Source of the DNA: Candidatus Bathyarchaeota archaeon
Lineage (GTDB): Archaea > Thermoproteota > Bathyarchaeia > Bathyarchaeales > Bathycorpusculaceae
Assembly: GCA_026014665.1 (NCBI GenBank)
Contig: JAOZHX010000017.1
Location: 1 to 64,000, forward strand
Length of the DNA stretch: 64,000 bases
Reading direction: 5' to 3'
A model generated the notes under the pieces. That model saw only the letters and a list, made by a program, of their open reading frames with translations, was not told where the DNA came from and searched no databases. This document shows positions 7,174 to 15,678 of this stretch, one piece after another. The position numbers were made by a program, and so were the translations under genes. Numbering within the stretch: position 1 is the first letter of the stretch; the number at the start of each line of letters is the position of its first letter.

Positions 7174-8889
7174 TTATCTTCTAACAGTCACGCGAACTGT
7201 AGCTGAATGCGTAAGACCCGTAGCGCTGTCCGTTCCTGTAACCGTAAGCGTGTACGTACCCACAACCGTGGACCTCGCAACCATAACAGTCATGGTTGCA
7301 GAAGACCCCGCTTTTATGGTTGATGCTAAAGAGGTTGTCATGCCGCTGGGTTGCCCAGTCACCGTAACCGAAGGCGAGCCAGCATAACCGTTGATACTAC
7401 CCACGCTTACTCTTGTGGTTCCAGTGCTTCCTTGCCTGATGCTGAGGCTTGAGGGATTAACTGAAATGCTGAAGTCCTGCTTTGTCACCGAGACACTTAC
7501 TGCCACTGTTTTGGTGATTGAACCGCTTGAAGCCGTCACTGTTACGGTGTATGTTCCCACATTAGCGCTTGAGGGAACTGCAATCGCCAATTGAGCCGTC
7601 GCTGTGGGCGTGACCGTCACTGGATTTGGCGCTGTCCACCCTGATGGAACCGTAGTTGTAAGCGTAACAGGACTGTTGAACCCATTTATCGACGTTACCG
7701 TTATGGCTGTTGTCCCTTGAGAACCCGCGTTGATAGTTAACGAAGTCGGCGATGCTGAAACAGAGAAATCAGGTGTTGGAGGTGGAGGAGCTACGCCAAA
7801 GTCAACTCCGATGGGGCTGCCTATACCCGTTGATAAGTCATAGTTCGGTCCTGCCGAGTAGCTGCCGCTTGAACCAACCGTTATGTCGGTGAAGTCTATG
7901 CCATAGCTCTGCGGGTAACCACCATAAAAGTTAGCGTTGGTTGCAGAGAGCCCCAGAGATTGGATTGCTGCCCACTGTGGAGCACCTGCACTTGTACCGC
8001 CAACAGCGAACCAACCTTTACTTCCACCGTAGCCGTAGGTATCAAGGACTAAGAAGCCGGTGGCTGGGTCCGCATTGTAGGCAACGTCAGGGGTTGCACG
8101 CTTCGAATATGGCAGTGCGCTCTGATAGCTTGGTTTTGCTGTCTGTGTGCTTACTCCGCCGCCGCTTCCGCTCCAAGCAGTTTCAACGTAACCAGTCGCA
8201 GTTTGAGTAAGTGTCGTTCCACCGACAGATATCACTTTTGCTGAACTCGAAGGCCAACTGACAACTCCGCCGACGTCTCCAGACGATGCAAAGAAGCTTG
8301 CTCCATAAGTGCTTGTGAAGTAACTGTCATAGGTTGTTTGCCCTGAGAACTCATTTGCACCCCAACTCATCGATATCGCAACGACATCCGGTCTGTTGCG
8401 GGCATAGTTTACTGCTGAAAGCAGATTACTTATCGAATTAGACGTGGCTTCAACCAAAAGAATCTTTGCGTCCGGGGCAACAGCGTGCGCCCACTGCACA
8501 TCCAAAGAGGTCTCCAGCGCCCAGCCTGAATTAGCCGGAATATAAGATGACATCTTGTGGACTTCCAAGTTCGGTGCGGGTAAACCAAACGTCATGCTAA
8601 ACGTTGCCAAGTCTGCAGCGACGGTTGGAGCATCGTATGCATCTATGATTGCTATAGTTCCAGACCCTCCGCTTGATGGTAAGTTATATGCCATCTTAAT
8701 GTCGGCAGGGCTGAAGTAGGGGCTGTATGGACCCAATGCTTGGGGGTCTACGCCTGATACTTTGATGCGGTGCATAGTGTGTGCTTGAGGTTCTTGCGGT
8801 TGTGCAAGGGCAATTGAAGAGTAGCTTGTGGCTATAATCATGCAAATTAGCAGTATCACTGTTGAGACTTTGATTTCTAATCGAATCAT
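7174..8889 (-). CDS. Secreted sedolisin-type (S53) serine protease with Ig-like repeats
   Basis: A 571-residue exported protease. Residues 1-29 are a signal peptide. The catalytic domain spans about 45-370: Glu126 and Asp130 in ETSLD, the oxyanion Asp205 in SSGDVGG, and the nucleophile Ser300 in GGTSAGAP. This is the Ser-Glu-Asp layout of sedolisins, and a typical calcium-site end follows (YDLSTGIGSPIG). Two repeated Ig-like domains (about 372-570) each begin FSVS or FSIS and contain a long Thr/Val-rich sheet. S53 enzymes normally carry a propeptide of about 180 residues; none is visible here. No C-terminal anchor is present. Likely role: extracellular peptide use or surface-protein processing. 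Confidence 0.85.
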   Translation of the reverse strand: MIRLEIKVSTVILLICMIIATSYSSIALAQPQEPQAHTMHRIKVSGVDPQALGPYSPYFSPADIKMAYNLPSSGGSGTIAIIDAYDAPTVAADLATFSMTFGLPAPNLEVHKMSSYIPANSGWALETSLDVQWAHAVAPDAKILLVEATSNSISNLLSAVNYARNRPDVVAISMSWGANEFSGQTTYDSYFTSTYGASFFASSGDVGGVVSWPSSSAKVISVGGTTLTQTATGYVETAWSGSGGGVSTQTAKPSYQSALPYSKRATPDVAYNADPATGFLVLDTYGYGGSKGWFAVGGTSAGAPQWAAIQSLGLSATNANFYGGYPQSYGIDFTDITVGSSGSYSAGPNYDLSTGIGSPIGVDFGVAPPPPTPDFSVSASPTSLTINAGSQGTTAITVTSINGFNSPVTLTTTVPSGWTAPNPVTVTPTATAQLAIAVPSSANVGTYTVTVTASSGSITKTVAVSVSVTKQDFSISVNPSSLSIRQGSTGTTRVSVGSINGYAGSPSVTVTGQPSGMTTSLASTIKAGSSATMTVMVARSTVVGTYTLTVTGTDSATGLTHSATVRVTVRR

Positions 8890-9116
8890 AATTTTTTCTC
8901 CTTATCGCTAATTTCCTTATGCATCGGCGGCTCTTTTAAGATTATCTAGAACTCTGCCGTCGGCTTACATTAATACGCAAAGAATTTTTCAAAAATGAGA
9001 TGTTTGATACAGCTATATCTCAGCCATGTGACAAACAACCGGCGGCAAAATAGATAGTTTTGGTTGCGTAAATTTAAAAATGAGATTGAAAGAAATCAAA
9101 GAAAGCGGCCGGATTT

Positions 9117-9455
9117 TTATGCGCTGTCTAACTCGTCAAAAAAACCCAAAAGAAGCTTTGCGACTTTTTCTCCGAGTTCTGTCTTGATATAGTACTTCTT
9201 CAGCGGATCGATGCGTTCGCTTTTAGCCAAACCCAGCGACTCAATCTCAATCATCCTAGCCCTAAACGTGCCATCACTGAGTGTTAGATTGTTTTCATGC
9301 ATGAAATCCTTAGCATCTTTCCACTTACCCTTGTTTACATGGAGCAGCAGCAAACAATCAATGGCATGGTCTTTCTCGAGCATCGATTTTATCGCAGATA
9401 GTTTTTTGTTAGTCAACACTCGCTTGATTTTTTCCTCATCCACATTTTTCACCAT
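9117..9455 (-). CDS. Winged-helix transcriptional regulator
   Basis: A 112-residue cytosolic protein with the helix-turn-helix and wing layout of small archaeal regulators. Helices cover about 8-30 and 32-45. The recognition region is LSDGTFRARMIEIESLGLAKSERID, followed by a wing (LKKYYIKTELGEKVAKLL). The family resembles the PadR/MarR-like and HxlR-like one-domain regulators. It stands upstream of the protease and pilin genes on the same strand, 227 bases from the protease start, so control of the surface module is possible. That link is inference. Confidence 0.7.
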   Translation of the reverse strand: MVKNVDEEKIKRVLTNKKLSAIKSMLEKDHAIDCLLLLHVNKGKWKDAKDFMHENNLTLSDGTFRARMIEIESLGLAKSERIDPLKKYYIKTELGEKVAKLLLGFFDELDSA

Positions 9456-9776
9456 TTTTCTATCTCTCCTTTCCTTTTTATGTAGTCGAAAAAAGCATCT
9501 CAGCTTTTAAACTATATTGCGTATAACGACACATATCTGCAGACGCCTTCTTAACCCTCCTGTTCTACCAACTATAATAACCCCTTAATAAATTTAATAC
9601 GAGTTGGAAAAAACAAGCCCAAATTGAGGCGGATTTGGTCAAGTTATAGCTTAGAGAAAGCAATGTTGCCAAAAAAAAGCAGCCTTATTTATAAGGATAA
9701 ATCATAAAAAATCGCCCCCCGCATAAAAAGCCTTAACAGAGCATACGCCATTTTCCTACTCAGAGAAGGCAAAACC
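9456..9776. other. Divergent intergenic region with promoters
   Basis: A 321-base spacer between the winged-helix gene (minus) and the phosphoribosyltransferase gene (plus). It is AT-rich, with no open frame of note. It contains the TATA element at 9685-9695 for the rightward gene and probably the promoter of the leftward regulator. Confidence 0.5.
9685..9695 (+). promoter_or_regulatory. TATA box for the phosphoribosyltransferase/cgi121 unit
   Basis: TTATTTATAAG matches the archaeal TATA consensus. A start site about 25 bases downstream would leave a leader of roughly 60 bases before GTG 9777. Confidence 0.5.
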
Positions 9777-10385
9777 GTGAGCATAATAGAATACGAAGTC
9801 CCAACTTGGAGCCAAATTTCCGATATGCTCCTATCCCAAGCCCAAAAAATCCTTAGCATCCCCTTCAAACCAGACATTATCGTTGGGATTTCACGCGGAG
9901 GAATAATACCTAGTCGCATCATGATTGATTTGCTTGGTACGCCACGACTTGCCTTTCTGCAAATAGAGTTTTATGTTGACATCGGCCAATCAAAGCTTCA
10001 GCCCCGCCTCAAAGAAGCCTTGACCACAAAAATAACCGGGCAGAATGTGTTGCTAATCGATGACATAGCAGATAGCGGCAAAAGCCTCAAACTTGCAAAA
10101 GATCATCTCCAACAGCAAGGTCCACGTGAAATCAAAACAGCCACCTTATACCGTAAACCCCAAAGTATAATCATCCCTGACTTTTACGAGAAGCAAACCA
10201 GCAACTGGGTAGTTTTTCCCTGGGAAACCAAAGAAACGTTGCGAAAAATTCTCCAATCCTCTAAGGGCAAGCGAGCGCCAAACCAAGAGGTCGCAAAACT
10301 CGTAAAAGCAGGTTTGCCTAAACAGATAGCAGAAAGACTCTTAGCTGACCTGTTGAAGGAGCTAAAGAATGCTCTATCATATTGA
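9777..10385 (+). CDS. Phosphoribosyltransferase family protein (purine type)
   Basis: A 202-residue protein with a type I phosphoribosyltransferase fold. It has DIIVGISRGGIIPSRIMIDLL near residues 33-53 and the PRPP-binding loop LLIDDIADSGKSL near residues 92-104. It most resembles archaeal hypoxanthine/xanthine-guanine salvage enzymes, which join a free base to PRPP. The last 40 residues are an extra basic/helical tail. Translation starts at GTG 9777. The 3' end overlaps the Cgi121 gene by 17 bases, so the two are translationally coupled. The exact base used cannot be read from sequence. Confidence 0.8.
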   Translation: MSIIEYEVPTWSQISDMLLSQAQKILSIPFKPDIIVGISRGGIIPSRIMIDLLGTPRLAFLQIEFYVDIGQSKLQPRLKEALTTKITGQNVLLIDDIADSGKSLKLAKDHLQQQGPREIKTATLYRKPQSIIIPDFYEKQTSNWVVFPWETKETLRKILQSSKGKRAPNQEVAKLVKAGLPKQIAERLLADLLKELKNALSY

Positions 10386-10932
10386 AGAATATGCCAAGTA
10401 CCTCGTGATAAGCGGTTTTAAGCAGATATCATTTAAGAATGTTGAAACGTTCCTAAAAAAAATCCGCAAGCAAACTCAACCAGTTGAAATTCAATTTTTC
10501 GATGCCGACCTCGTCGCTACACAGGAACATCTCTACTTTGCTGTGCTCAACGCCCTGCAAGCCTTCAAAGGCAAAACCAACATCTCCAAAAGCCCCGCCA
10601 TGGAAACCATGCTCTATGCTTCAGCCCAACGCCAAATCCAACGTGCCCTCGACCGCTGTGGCATAAAACCCCAAACCAAGAACATGGCAGTAGTAATAAT
10701 TGGCGAAAATCCTGGGCAGGTAGAAACTCAGCTCCAAGGAATTACAGCAAGTATCTGCTCGCAAATAGACGAGAGCATCCTTGAATTAAGTAATGCTAAA
10801 CTTGGAAAAATCAAAAAAGCCTTCAAAATCACAACCGAAGAATTGCAAACCGTTGCAAAAGGTGTCGGCAAAGAGAAAGCGGTGGTTGACCTTGTTATCG
10901 AACGCGTTGCCTTGCTGGCGTCCCAGCTTTAG
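10369..10932 (+). CDS. cgi121: KEOPS complex subunit Cgi121
   Basis: Cgi121 is the tRNA-recruiting subunit of the KEOPS complex, which makes N6-threonylcarbamoyladenosine at position 37 of ANN-decoding tRNAs. The 187-residue product has the family pattern: FFDADLVATQEHLYFAVLNALQAFK, then an SPAMETMLYASAQRQIQRALDRCGIK segment, then a strand AVVIIGE. The C-terminal helical tail (about 150-187) is a little longer than usual. It overlaps the upstream phosphoribosyltransferase by 17 bases and meets the convergent THUMP gene with a 4-base overlap of the ends. Confidence 0.85.
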   Translation: MLYHIEEYAKYLVISGFKQISFKNVETFLKKIRKQTQPVEIQFFDADLVATQEHLYFAVLNALQAFKGKTNISKSPAMETMLYASAQRQIQRALDRCGIKPQTKNMAVVIIGENPGQVETQLQGITASICSQIDESILELSNAKLGKIKKAFKITTEELQTVAKGVGKEKAVVDLVIERVALLASQL

Positions 10933-11456
10933 AGCATTTTTTCTTTAATAACTGCTAACATTTCATTCGGTTTTACAACTGATAAGCCAGTGTACGCTCC
11001 TACGACTTCGATGAGTAGGATAAAATCGGCGTTCTTGAGATTAACTTTGCGTTTGATGTCGCCTGCAGCTGCCTCGATTAGATCTCGAGAGTGCAAAGCG
11101 GTGAAACGTTTCTCAACAGTAACGCGGAAAGTCTGGTCCTCACCTATTTTTTCAGCTAACTCCAAAGTTGCCCTCTTGATTGCCTTCAAATCAGTGGGCA
11201 CAACCCGCTCAATCGGCAAAATCCTTAACGCATACCGGAACTCGTATGGTCGTTCAGCGATGATGCCGCGGAATTTCTCTATGACTTCATAGGGATTGAG
11301 TGTTGTCTTAGCGACGATTACGCCTCGGATTTTTGTTTTGCTTGCTTGTGCGCCGGCATCGCCTATTTGTTCTTTGAGCAGATAGAGAATCTCGTTTACC
11401 ATGGCACGTTCGTTTCCACGTGCGGTAGTGGCTAATAAGTTGAAGTCGCTAATCAT
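10929..11456 (-). CDS. THUMP-domain protein, Tan1-like
   Basis: A 175-residue protein made of an N-terminal half with LLATTARGNERAMVNEILYLL and a C-terminal THUMP domain. The THUMP part has FRVTVEKRFTALHSRDLIEAAAGDI and VNLKNADFILLIEVVGAYTGLSVV. This is the architecture of the Tan1/THUMPD1 family, the adaptor for N4-acetylation of cytidine in tRNA-Ser/Leu in eukaryotes. Archaeal members are presumed to bind tRNA for modification. It converges with Cgi121, so tRNA-modification genes sit on both sides. No acetyltransferase partner is nearby. Confidence 0.8.
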   Translation of the reverse strand: MISDFNLLATTARGNERAMVNEILYLLKEQIGDAGAQASKTKIRGVIVAKTTLNPYEVIEKFRGIIAERPYEFRYALRILPIERVVPTDLKAIKRATLELAEKIGEDQTFRVTVEKRFTALHSRDLIEAAAGDIKRKVNLKNADFILLIEVVGAYTGLSVVKPNEMLAVIKEKML

Positions 11457-11657
11457 AGGCGTTCTCCACGCATGAAATGTATGGCTGGATATTTTTCTTT
11501 TTGCCTATTCGACAAAACGACCTTTAGGCTTGAATGCTTGTTATTATCTCTAACGAGTTAGCCATCTCATTGTATTCGTTTAATAAAATCTGCTTTCTCC
11601 ACCGCAACAGCTAATATGGAGTGTGATGTTTGGAGAACGACTCCAGAGCTTTGAGAG

Positions 11658-12246
11658 ATGACCTTGGAAAGAACATCGTCGCTTGATGATTTGACGCGTT
11701 CCCGCTCAATTGCTGAATTCAACTACCTAAAAGTTATCGCCCTGTTTCTGCTGCTTTTCGTACACAGCGACCTCCTGTTCACCTCTCCGCAAATTATTTA
11801 TCCAGTCCAATGGTTCTTGCTCAGCGCCTTTTTCTTCATTAGCGGGTTTTTAGCTTATGATTCATTCCGCAAGCGAGAAAACAGCCTCCGTCGTTTCTTT
11901 AAATCCAAAGCTAAAACCCTCTACATTCCCTTCTTGATTGCAACGCTCTTCTATTTTATCATGCAAGTAGCCATGGGCTCAACCGCTGATCCGGTTAAAT
12001 TGTTTTCTCAAGTTTCCATGCTCAACATCTTTGACAGCTTAAACACCATCTACAACTGGGGCTCACTATGGTTCATCCCCTACCTTTTAGCGTTCATGTT
12101 TATCATTTGCTTAATAGAGAAATACGTCAAAGGCATTAAGATTCAGTTGGCTCTCGCCTCAATCATATGGATAGTCACAATCTTACTTTTCGTTTATGAT
12201 TCGCCATTCCGTTTAGGCGAACTTTTTAGTCAATTCTTTAGAAGTG
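11658..12246 (+). pseudogene. Acyltransferase 3 family protein, 5' part, split by an IS
   Basis: The first 196 residues of a membrane acyltransferase of the acyltransferase-3/OafB type. These proteins transfer acyl groups to surface glycans or lipids. The fragment has the expected start: a cytosolic N-terminus, FNYLKVIALFLLLFVHSD with the conserved His in the first helix, then FFFISGFLAYDSF and RFFKSKAKTLYIPFLIATLFYF, and more helices. It stops three codons after the insertion junction. The frame resumes at 13263 on the far side of the IS, and joining across one copy of TGCACA restores one frame of about 390 residues. Inactive unless the halves function separately. Confidence 0.85.
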
Positions 12247-12252
12247 TGCACA
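12247..12252. repeat. Target-site duplication, left copy (TGCACA)
   Basis: TGCACA at 12247-12252 is repeated at 13263-13268, just outside the two ends of the inserted element. Removing the element and one copy rebuilds the interrupted acyltransferase frame, which supports a true transposition target duplication. Confidence 0.75.
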
Positions 12253-13262
12253 ATTAATTTTTTATCCTTTGAACTCTAACTAATCTCTTGAGTAAGGCTG
12301 GGCTGGAACACTTAAACACTATTGGTTTGGTATCTTTGTGACTGAGGATGCCATCAACCGTCAAATTACTGTGTCAAGCCCAGTACTTGCTCACCGTTTT
12401 CAGACTTTCTTCGCCTGCGACTAGCGATCTTATTGCTTCAGCATCGTAACTGATCAGTCCAGCCGTAACCATCGCCGCTTTCTTGATTAAACCTCTTGGT
12501 CTGACCCAGCATTCATCCAAAACGTTGGCTTTAATGTGCCCATTGAACTGCTCAACAACATAGCGTTTTTTCCTCAGAAGCTCTCCTGGCTTGATTTTAC
12601 GGTTTTTCCCTTTCTTGCGTGGATTATCAGCGATGCCTGGCACAGCACCCATGTCTTTGATAGCTTCAAAGTTGCGTTTGGAACAGTAGCCTGCGTCTGC
12701 TAAAACGTAATCAGCTTCCAAATCCTCAATCAATTTTGGAAGAAAAGGGCCATCATAACAGTTTCCTGGCGTAACCAAAGCCCTCAGCGGTAGTCCAAGC
12801 TGATTAACTGCTGCATGAAGCTTAAAACCTCTAAACTTGCCTCTGCCAGTATGACCCCACCTTGCCTCCACATCGTACAGGTCAACTAGCGGCGTTGAAT
12901 CTACGATTACAGCTTTTGTTGGCTCTATTAGTTGAAGCATGTCTGCAATGTTTACAAACGTCTCCTCAAGAATACCCAAATAGCGCCTCCACCATCTGCC
13001 AACTGTAGTTCTATCTGGGACTTTGCTTAATCCAAGCGTTTTAGCAGCAAACAGATGTTTCTCTAGATGCTCAACCAGCCGTGTGTCATTATCTAACCCT
13101 TGCAATCTAGCGTAGACTAGAACTCTTAGTGCTTTGACTCTTCCATAACCGGGATTGCCACGTCTCTTAGGTTCAACTGGAACAATCGCTTTGTTGACGA
13201 AAAGCCTGACGACTTCACAGGCTTCCATGAAGCAAAATAGGCGCTAACTAGATTTAAAATTA
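12253..13262 (-). mobile_element. IS5/IS4-superfamily insertion sequence, about 1.01 kb
   Basis: A complete element with one transposase gene (12374-13228), flanked by TGCACA direct repeats. Its tips are imperfect inverted repeats: TAATTTTTTATC on the left and TAATTTTAAATC read inward on the right. Exact tips are uncertain by about two bases. The intact reading frame and clean duplication suggest a recent insertion. It disrupts an acyltransferase gene. Confidence 0.8.
12374..13228 (-). CDS. IS5/IS4-type DDE transposase
   Basis: A 284-residue transposase, intact. The N-terminal part (about 1-85) is helical with GRVKALRVLVYARLQGLDND and DRTTVGRWWRRYLG, a DNA-binding region. The DDE catalytic core has Asp in IVDSTPLVDL, Asp in YVLADAGYCSK, and Glu in YVVEQFNGHIK, which matches the DDE/YREK layout of IS4/IS5 elements. 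The element fits within the 1.01 kb insert with about 120 bases after its stop. It should be able to move itself. Confidence 0.9.
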   Translation of the reverse strand: MEACEVVRLFVNKAIVPVEPKRRGNPGYGRVKALRVLVYARLQGLDNDTRLVEHLEKHLFAAKTLGLSKVPDRTTVGRWWRRYLGILEETFVNIADMLQLIEPTKAVIVDSTPLVDLYDVEARWGHTGRGKFRGFKLHAAVNQLGLPLRALVTPGNCYDGPFLPKLIEDLEADYVLADAGYCSKRNFEAIKDMGAVPGIADNPRKKGKNRKIKPGELLRKKRYVVEQFNGHIKANVLDECWVRPRGLIKKAAMVTAGLISYDAEAIRSLVAGEESLKTVSKYWA

Positions 13263-13268
13263 TGCACA
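13263..13268. repeat. Target-site duplication, right copy (TGCACA)
   Basis: The right-hand copy of the 6-base direct repeat that flanks the IS5/IS4-type element. Confidence 0.75.
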
Positions 13269-13843
13269 CCTCTAAATTCTTTATTGTCTTCACGTTCGGT
13301 TTCTACATAAATAAACTCAAAATCTACGATAAAATCATGAATTACAAAAATGCTTTCTTCACGTTTTCATTGGCAGCCTTTTTCTCGTTGGATTTTTCGC
13401 AATTCTTCAACAACGATAATCAGGTTGAGGCCATAAAATTTTCGATCTACCATGACATCAGGATTATAATGCTGACTTTAGGCTTGGTGCTTCTAACTTT
13501 AATTGTGCTGCGAAAGCTAAAAGTTCCCAAGAATGGTTTTATAAAGAAAATTTCTTCTAAGAGCGCTTTCATTTACTTATCCGAACCTTTCATTAGCTTT
13601 ATTATACTAACATACGTATTCAACAAAGCCGATAACGTAGTCTTTGCGAGCGGCGTAGCTTTCTACCTCTACCAAGCCGTGCGAGCAATAGTTTTGCTTG
13701 TTTTCGTTCCCTTAGGGTTCATCTTATGGAAACAATCTTACCAAAAAAGAATCTCCTTGCGCACGCCAACCATTCCGATAAAAGAGAATTGGATAAAACA
13801 TTTAACCTTAAAGGTTGAGAAATACATCATCGACACGGTGTAA
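13263..13843 (+). pseudogene. Acyltransferase 3 family protein, 3' part, split by an IS
   Basis: The C-terminal half of the acyltransferase that begins at 11658. It continues the frame after the TGCACA duplication with TSKFFIVFTFGFYINKLK and further membrane helices (MLTLGLVLLTLIVLRKL, SAFIYLSEPFISFIILTYVF, VRAIVLLVFVPLGFILW), ending in a basic cytosolic tail. An ATG at 13262 could allow a separate start, created by the insertion itself, but no ribosome-binding site is evident. Seventeen bases separate its stop codon from the esterase gene, which suggests the original operon was acyltransferase-esterase. Confidence 0.8.
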
Positions 13844-13859
13844 GAGGCAAAAGAGAGCC

Positions 13860-14999
13860 GTGAAGAAAACTACTCTAGTACTTGCTCTCATCTTTCTTAT
13901 AGCCGTCATGATGCCCTTAAGCGCTTTTTTAGCGATGCCCAAACAAACCAACCCCATCAAAGTTCTGTTGCAAGACGGCTTACTTGTTGAAATCACAAAT
14001 TGCACAATCCAAAACGGCGTTTCATACTCAAAAGATGCAAGCCCATACCGCGTCATGGACATCTACATACCCGAGGGCGAAGGTCCATTCCCAGCTATCA
14101 TATATGTCCACGGCGGAGGCTGGAGCAGGGGAAGCCGAGCGGATTTTAGCGAAACAGCCCTGTTTTATGCAAAAAGAGGCATAGCTGGCTTCTCAATCGA
14201 CTATACCCTTTCAACAAACAACAAAACCGCTTGGCCTGAAAACATTCAAGACGTGGTTGAAGCAATTCGTTACATCCGAGAGAATGCAAAGCAATTTAGA
14301 ATTGACGATGAAAAGGTTGCTATTCTAGGAAGCAGTTCTGGAGCTCAACTTGCTTCCTTAGCAGGTACCCTGTATGGAGATGAATCTTTTCTTAAGGGTT
14401 CAAGCGGCAACGAAGAAATCAGAAAACAGGTATGTCTAGTGATTGATTATTCTGGTGCGACTGATCTGCAGTTTATAGGTGAAAATCTTGAGGGCTCCTT
14501 TATTTACCGTGTCACACGCAATGCTCTGGGAAACGTTACTTACGGCATGAACCCAAACCTTTGGATTGAGGCTTCGCCGGCGACTTATATTTCTGCAGGT
14601 GACCCTGTGTTTTGTATTATACATGGAACCAACGATACAATCGTTCCTATATCTGTCGCTGAATCATTCAACGCTAAACTCCAAGCTACTGGCATAGAAA
14701 GCCACTTTATCATGGTTGAGGACGGCGACCACGATATTTTAACCAGCGAAACACAAAACCAGATAGTGCGCTATTCCTTAGAACCCCTGATGGAACAAAT
14801 TTTTAACCATCAAAAAGAGACCGCGTCCAACTTGCTGATGCCATTTATAGTCCTTGCGCCTATGTCAATAGCAGTTCTTGTTGTAGTTTACTTCAAATAC
14901 GCTAAAAATCTAAACTTCGCCCAATCATTGAATAATTATCCTATCCCAGAATTGACATTCTTTCTTATAAAAACTTCATTGCGGGTCAGCGATAAATGA
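13860..14999 (+). CDS. Membrane-bound alpha/beta-hydrolase (esterase/lipase)
   Basis: A 379-residue exported or membrane-anchored hydrolase of the HSL/BD-FAE type. The start GTG 13860 gives a clean signal segment (VKKTTLVLALIFLIAVMMPLSAF); a longer frame from 13815 adds only basic residues and would overlap the gene before it. Catalytic features: the oxyanion motif YVHGGGWSRG, the nucleophile Ser in ILGSSSGAQLAS, Asp in IIHGTNDTIVP and His in EDGDHDIL. A second hydrophobic helix (MPFIVLAPMSIAVLVVVYF) near the C-terminus would anchor it. It follows the acyltransferase closely, so a joint role in adding and removing acyl groups on surface material is plausible. Confidence 0.85.
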   Translation: MKKTTLVLALIFLIAVMMPLSAFLAMPKQTNPIKVLLQDGLLVEITNCTIQNGVSYSKDASPYRVMDIYIPEGEGPFPAIIYVHGGGWSRGSRADFSETALFYAKRGIAGFSIDYTLSTNNKTAWPENIQDVVEAIRYIRENAKQFRIDDEKVAILGSSSGAQLASLAGTLYGDESFLKGSSGNEEIRKQVCLVIDYSGATDLQFIGENLEGSFIYRVTRNALGNVTYGMNPNLWIEASPATYISAGDPVFCIIHGTNDTIVPISVAESFNAKLQATGIESHFIMVEDGDHDILTSETQNQIVRYSLEPLMEQIFNHQKETASNLLMPFIVLAPMSIAVLVVVYFKYAKNLNFAQSLNNYPIPELTFFLIKTSLRVSDK

Positions 15000-15678
15000 C
15001 GATTTCTCACAGCCCAAAGCTCGAAGCCGTCGCCTCACATCATCCCGAATTATGAATGGTGGATGGCGAGATTTATTCATTGTTATTTGCTAAGCTAAAA
15101 GATTCCAGAAGTGACTGATGAGTTGCTTATAGCATCGACGTTATGCAACATGCTATTAAGTTGCCCATAGAAACACATCTTGAGTTTGGGCCTGGTAATT
15201 AGTTAGGAAATCGTGTGCCATTGCGCCATCGGTTATAGCTGCTTGATTAGTATGTATCGGCCCTTGTTTGTCTGTTATGTAAATCATCTGCAGTTTTCCA
15301 TTAATGAAGGTGCTTAGGATTGAAAGGTCGCTGTCTCTAGAACTCATAACTGTTGAATGTTTTGTCTATACAACCAGTCCCTGTATTGGTCGTCGGGGTA
15401 TTGTATCGTAGATGTATCATACTTTGACATATCTTTAAAGTAACAAGCTCAAGCATACCCCAAAAACCACTTAAAATATAAAAGGCAACTTGGATAAATG
15501 CAACGAAATAACAATAAACGGAGCACCACTGCACTTATTTAGAAACCCAAGAAATTATCTAACCTATAGCTAACCAAATGTTAACGTATAAGCGCAGGAG
15601 TAAATGTATAAGCTTTTATACGTTTGTTGATGAGATGTTAAAAAGAAAAGTTGTTGCTTCCATGAGGGTGAAGACTAA
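15000..15678. other. Intergenic region upstream of smc, no clear gene
   Basis: A 680-base gap. Two short minus-strand frames (15156-15347 and 15337-15534) have somewhat protein-like sequence but no ribosome-binding site or recognised domain. They could be remnants of a decayed gene. The right end carries the smc promoter. Confidence 0.4.
15613..15620 (+). promoter_or_regulatory. TATA box for the smc-scpA-scpB operon
   Basis: CTTTTATA sits 59 bases before the smc start codon, so transcription would begin roughly 30 bases ahead of it. Nothing else in the gap looks like a better promoter for the operon. Confidence 0.45.

Noticed and set aside
15156-15534. Two short minus-strand frames in the gap before smc
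   Set aside because: Somewhat protein-like, but they are out of phase with each other, without start support or recognised motif.
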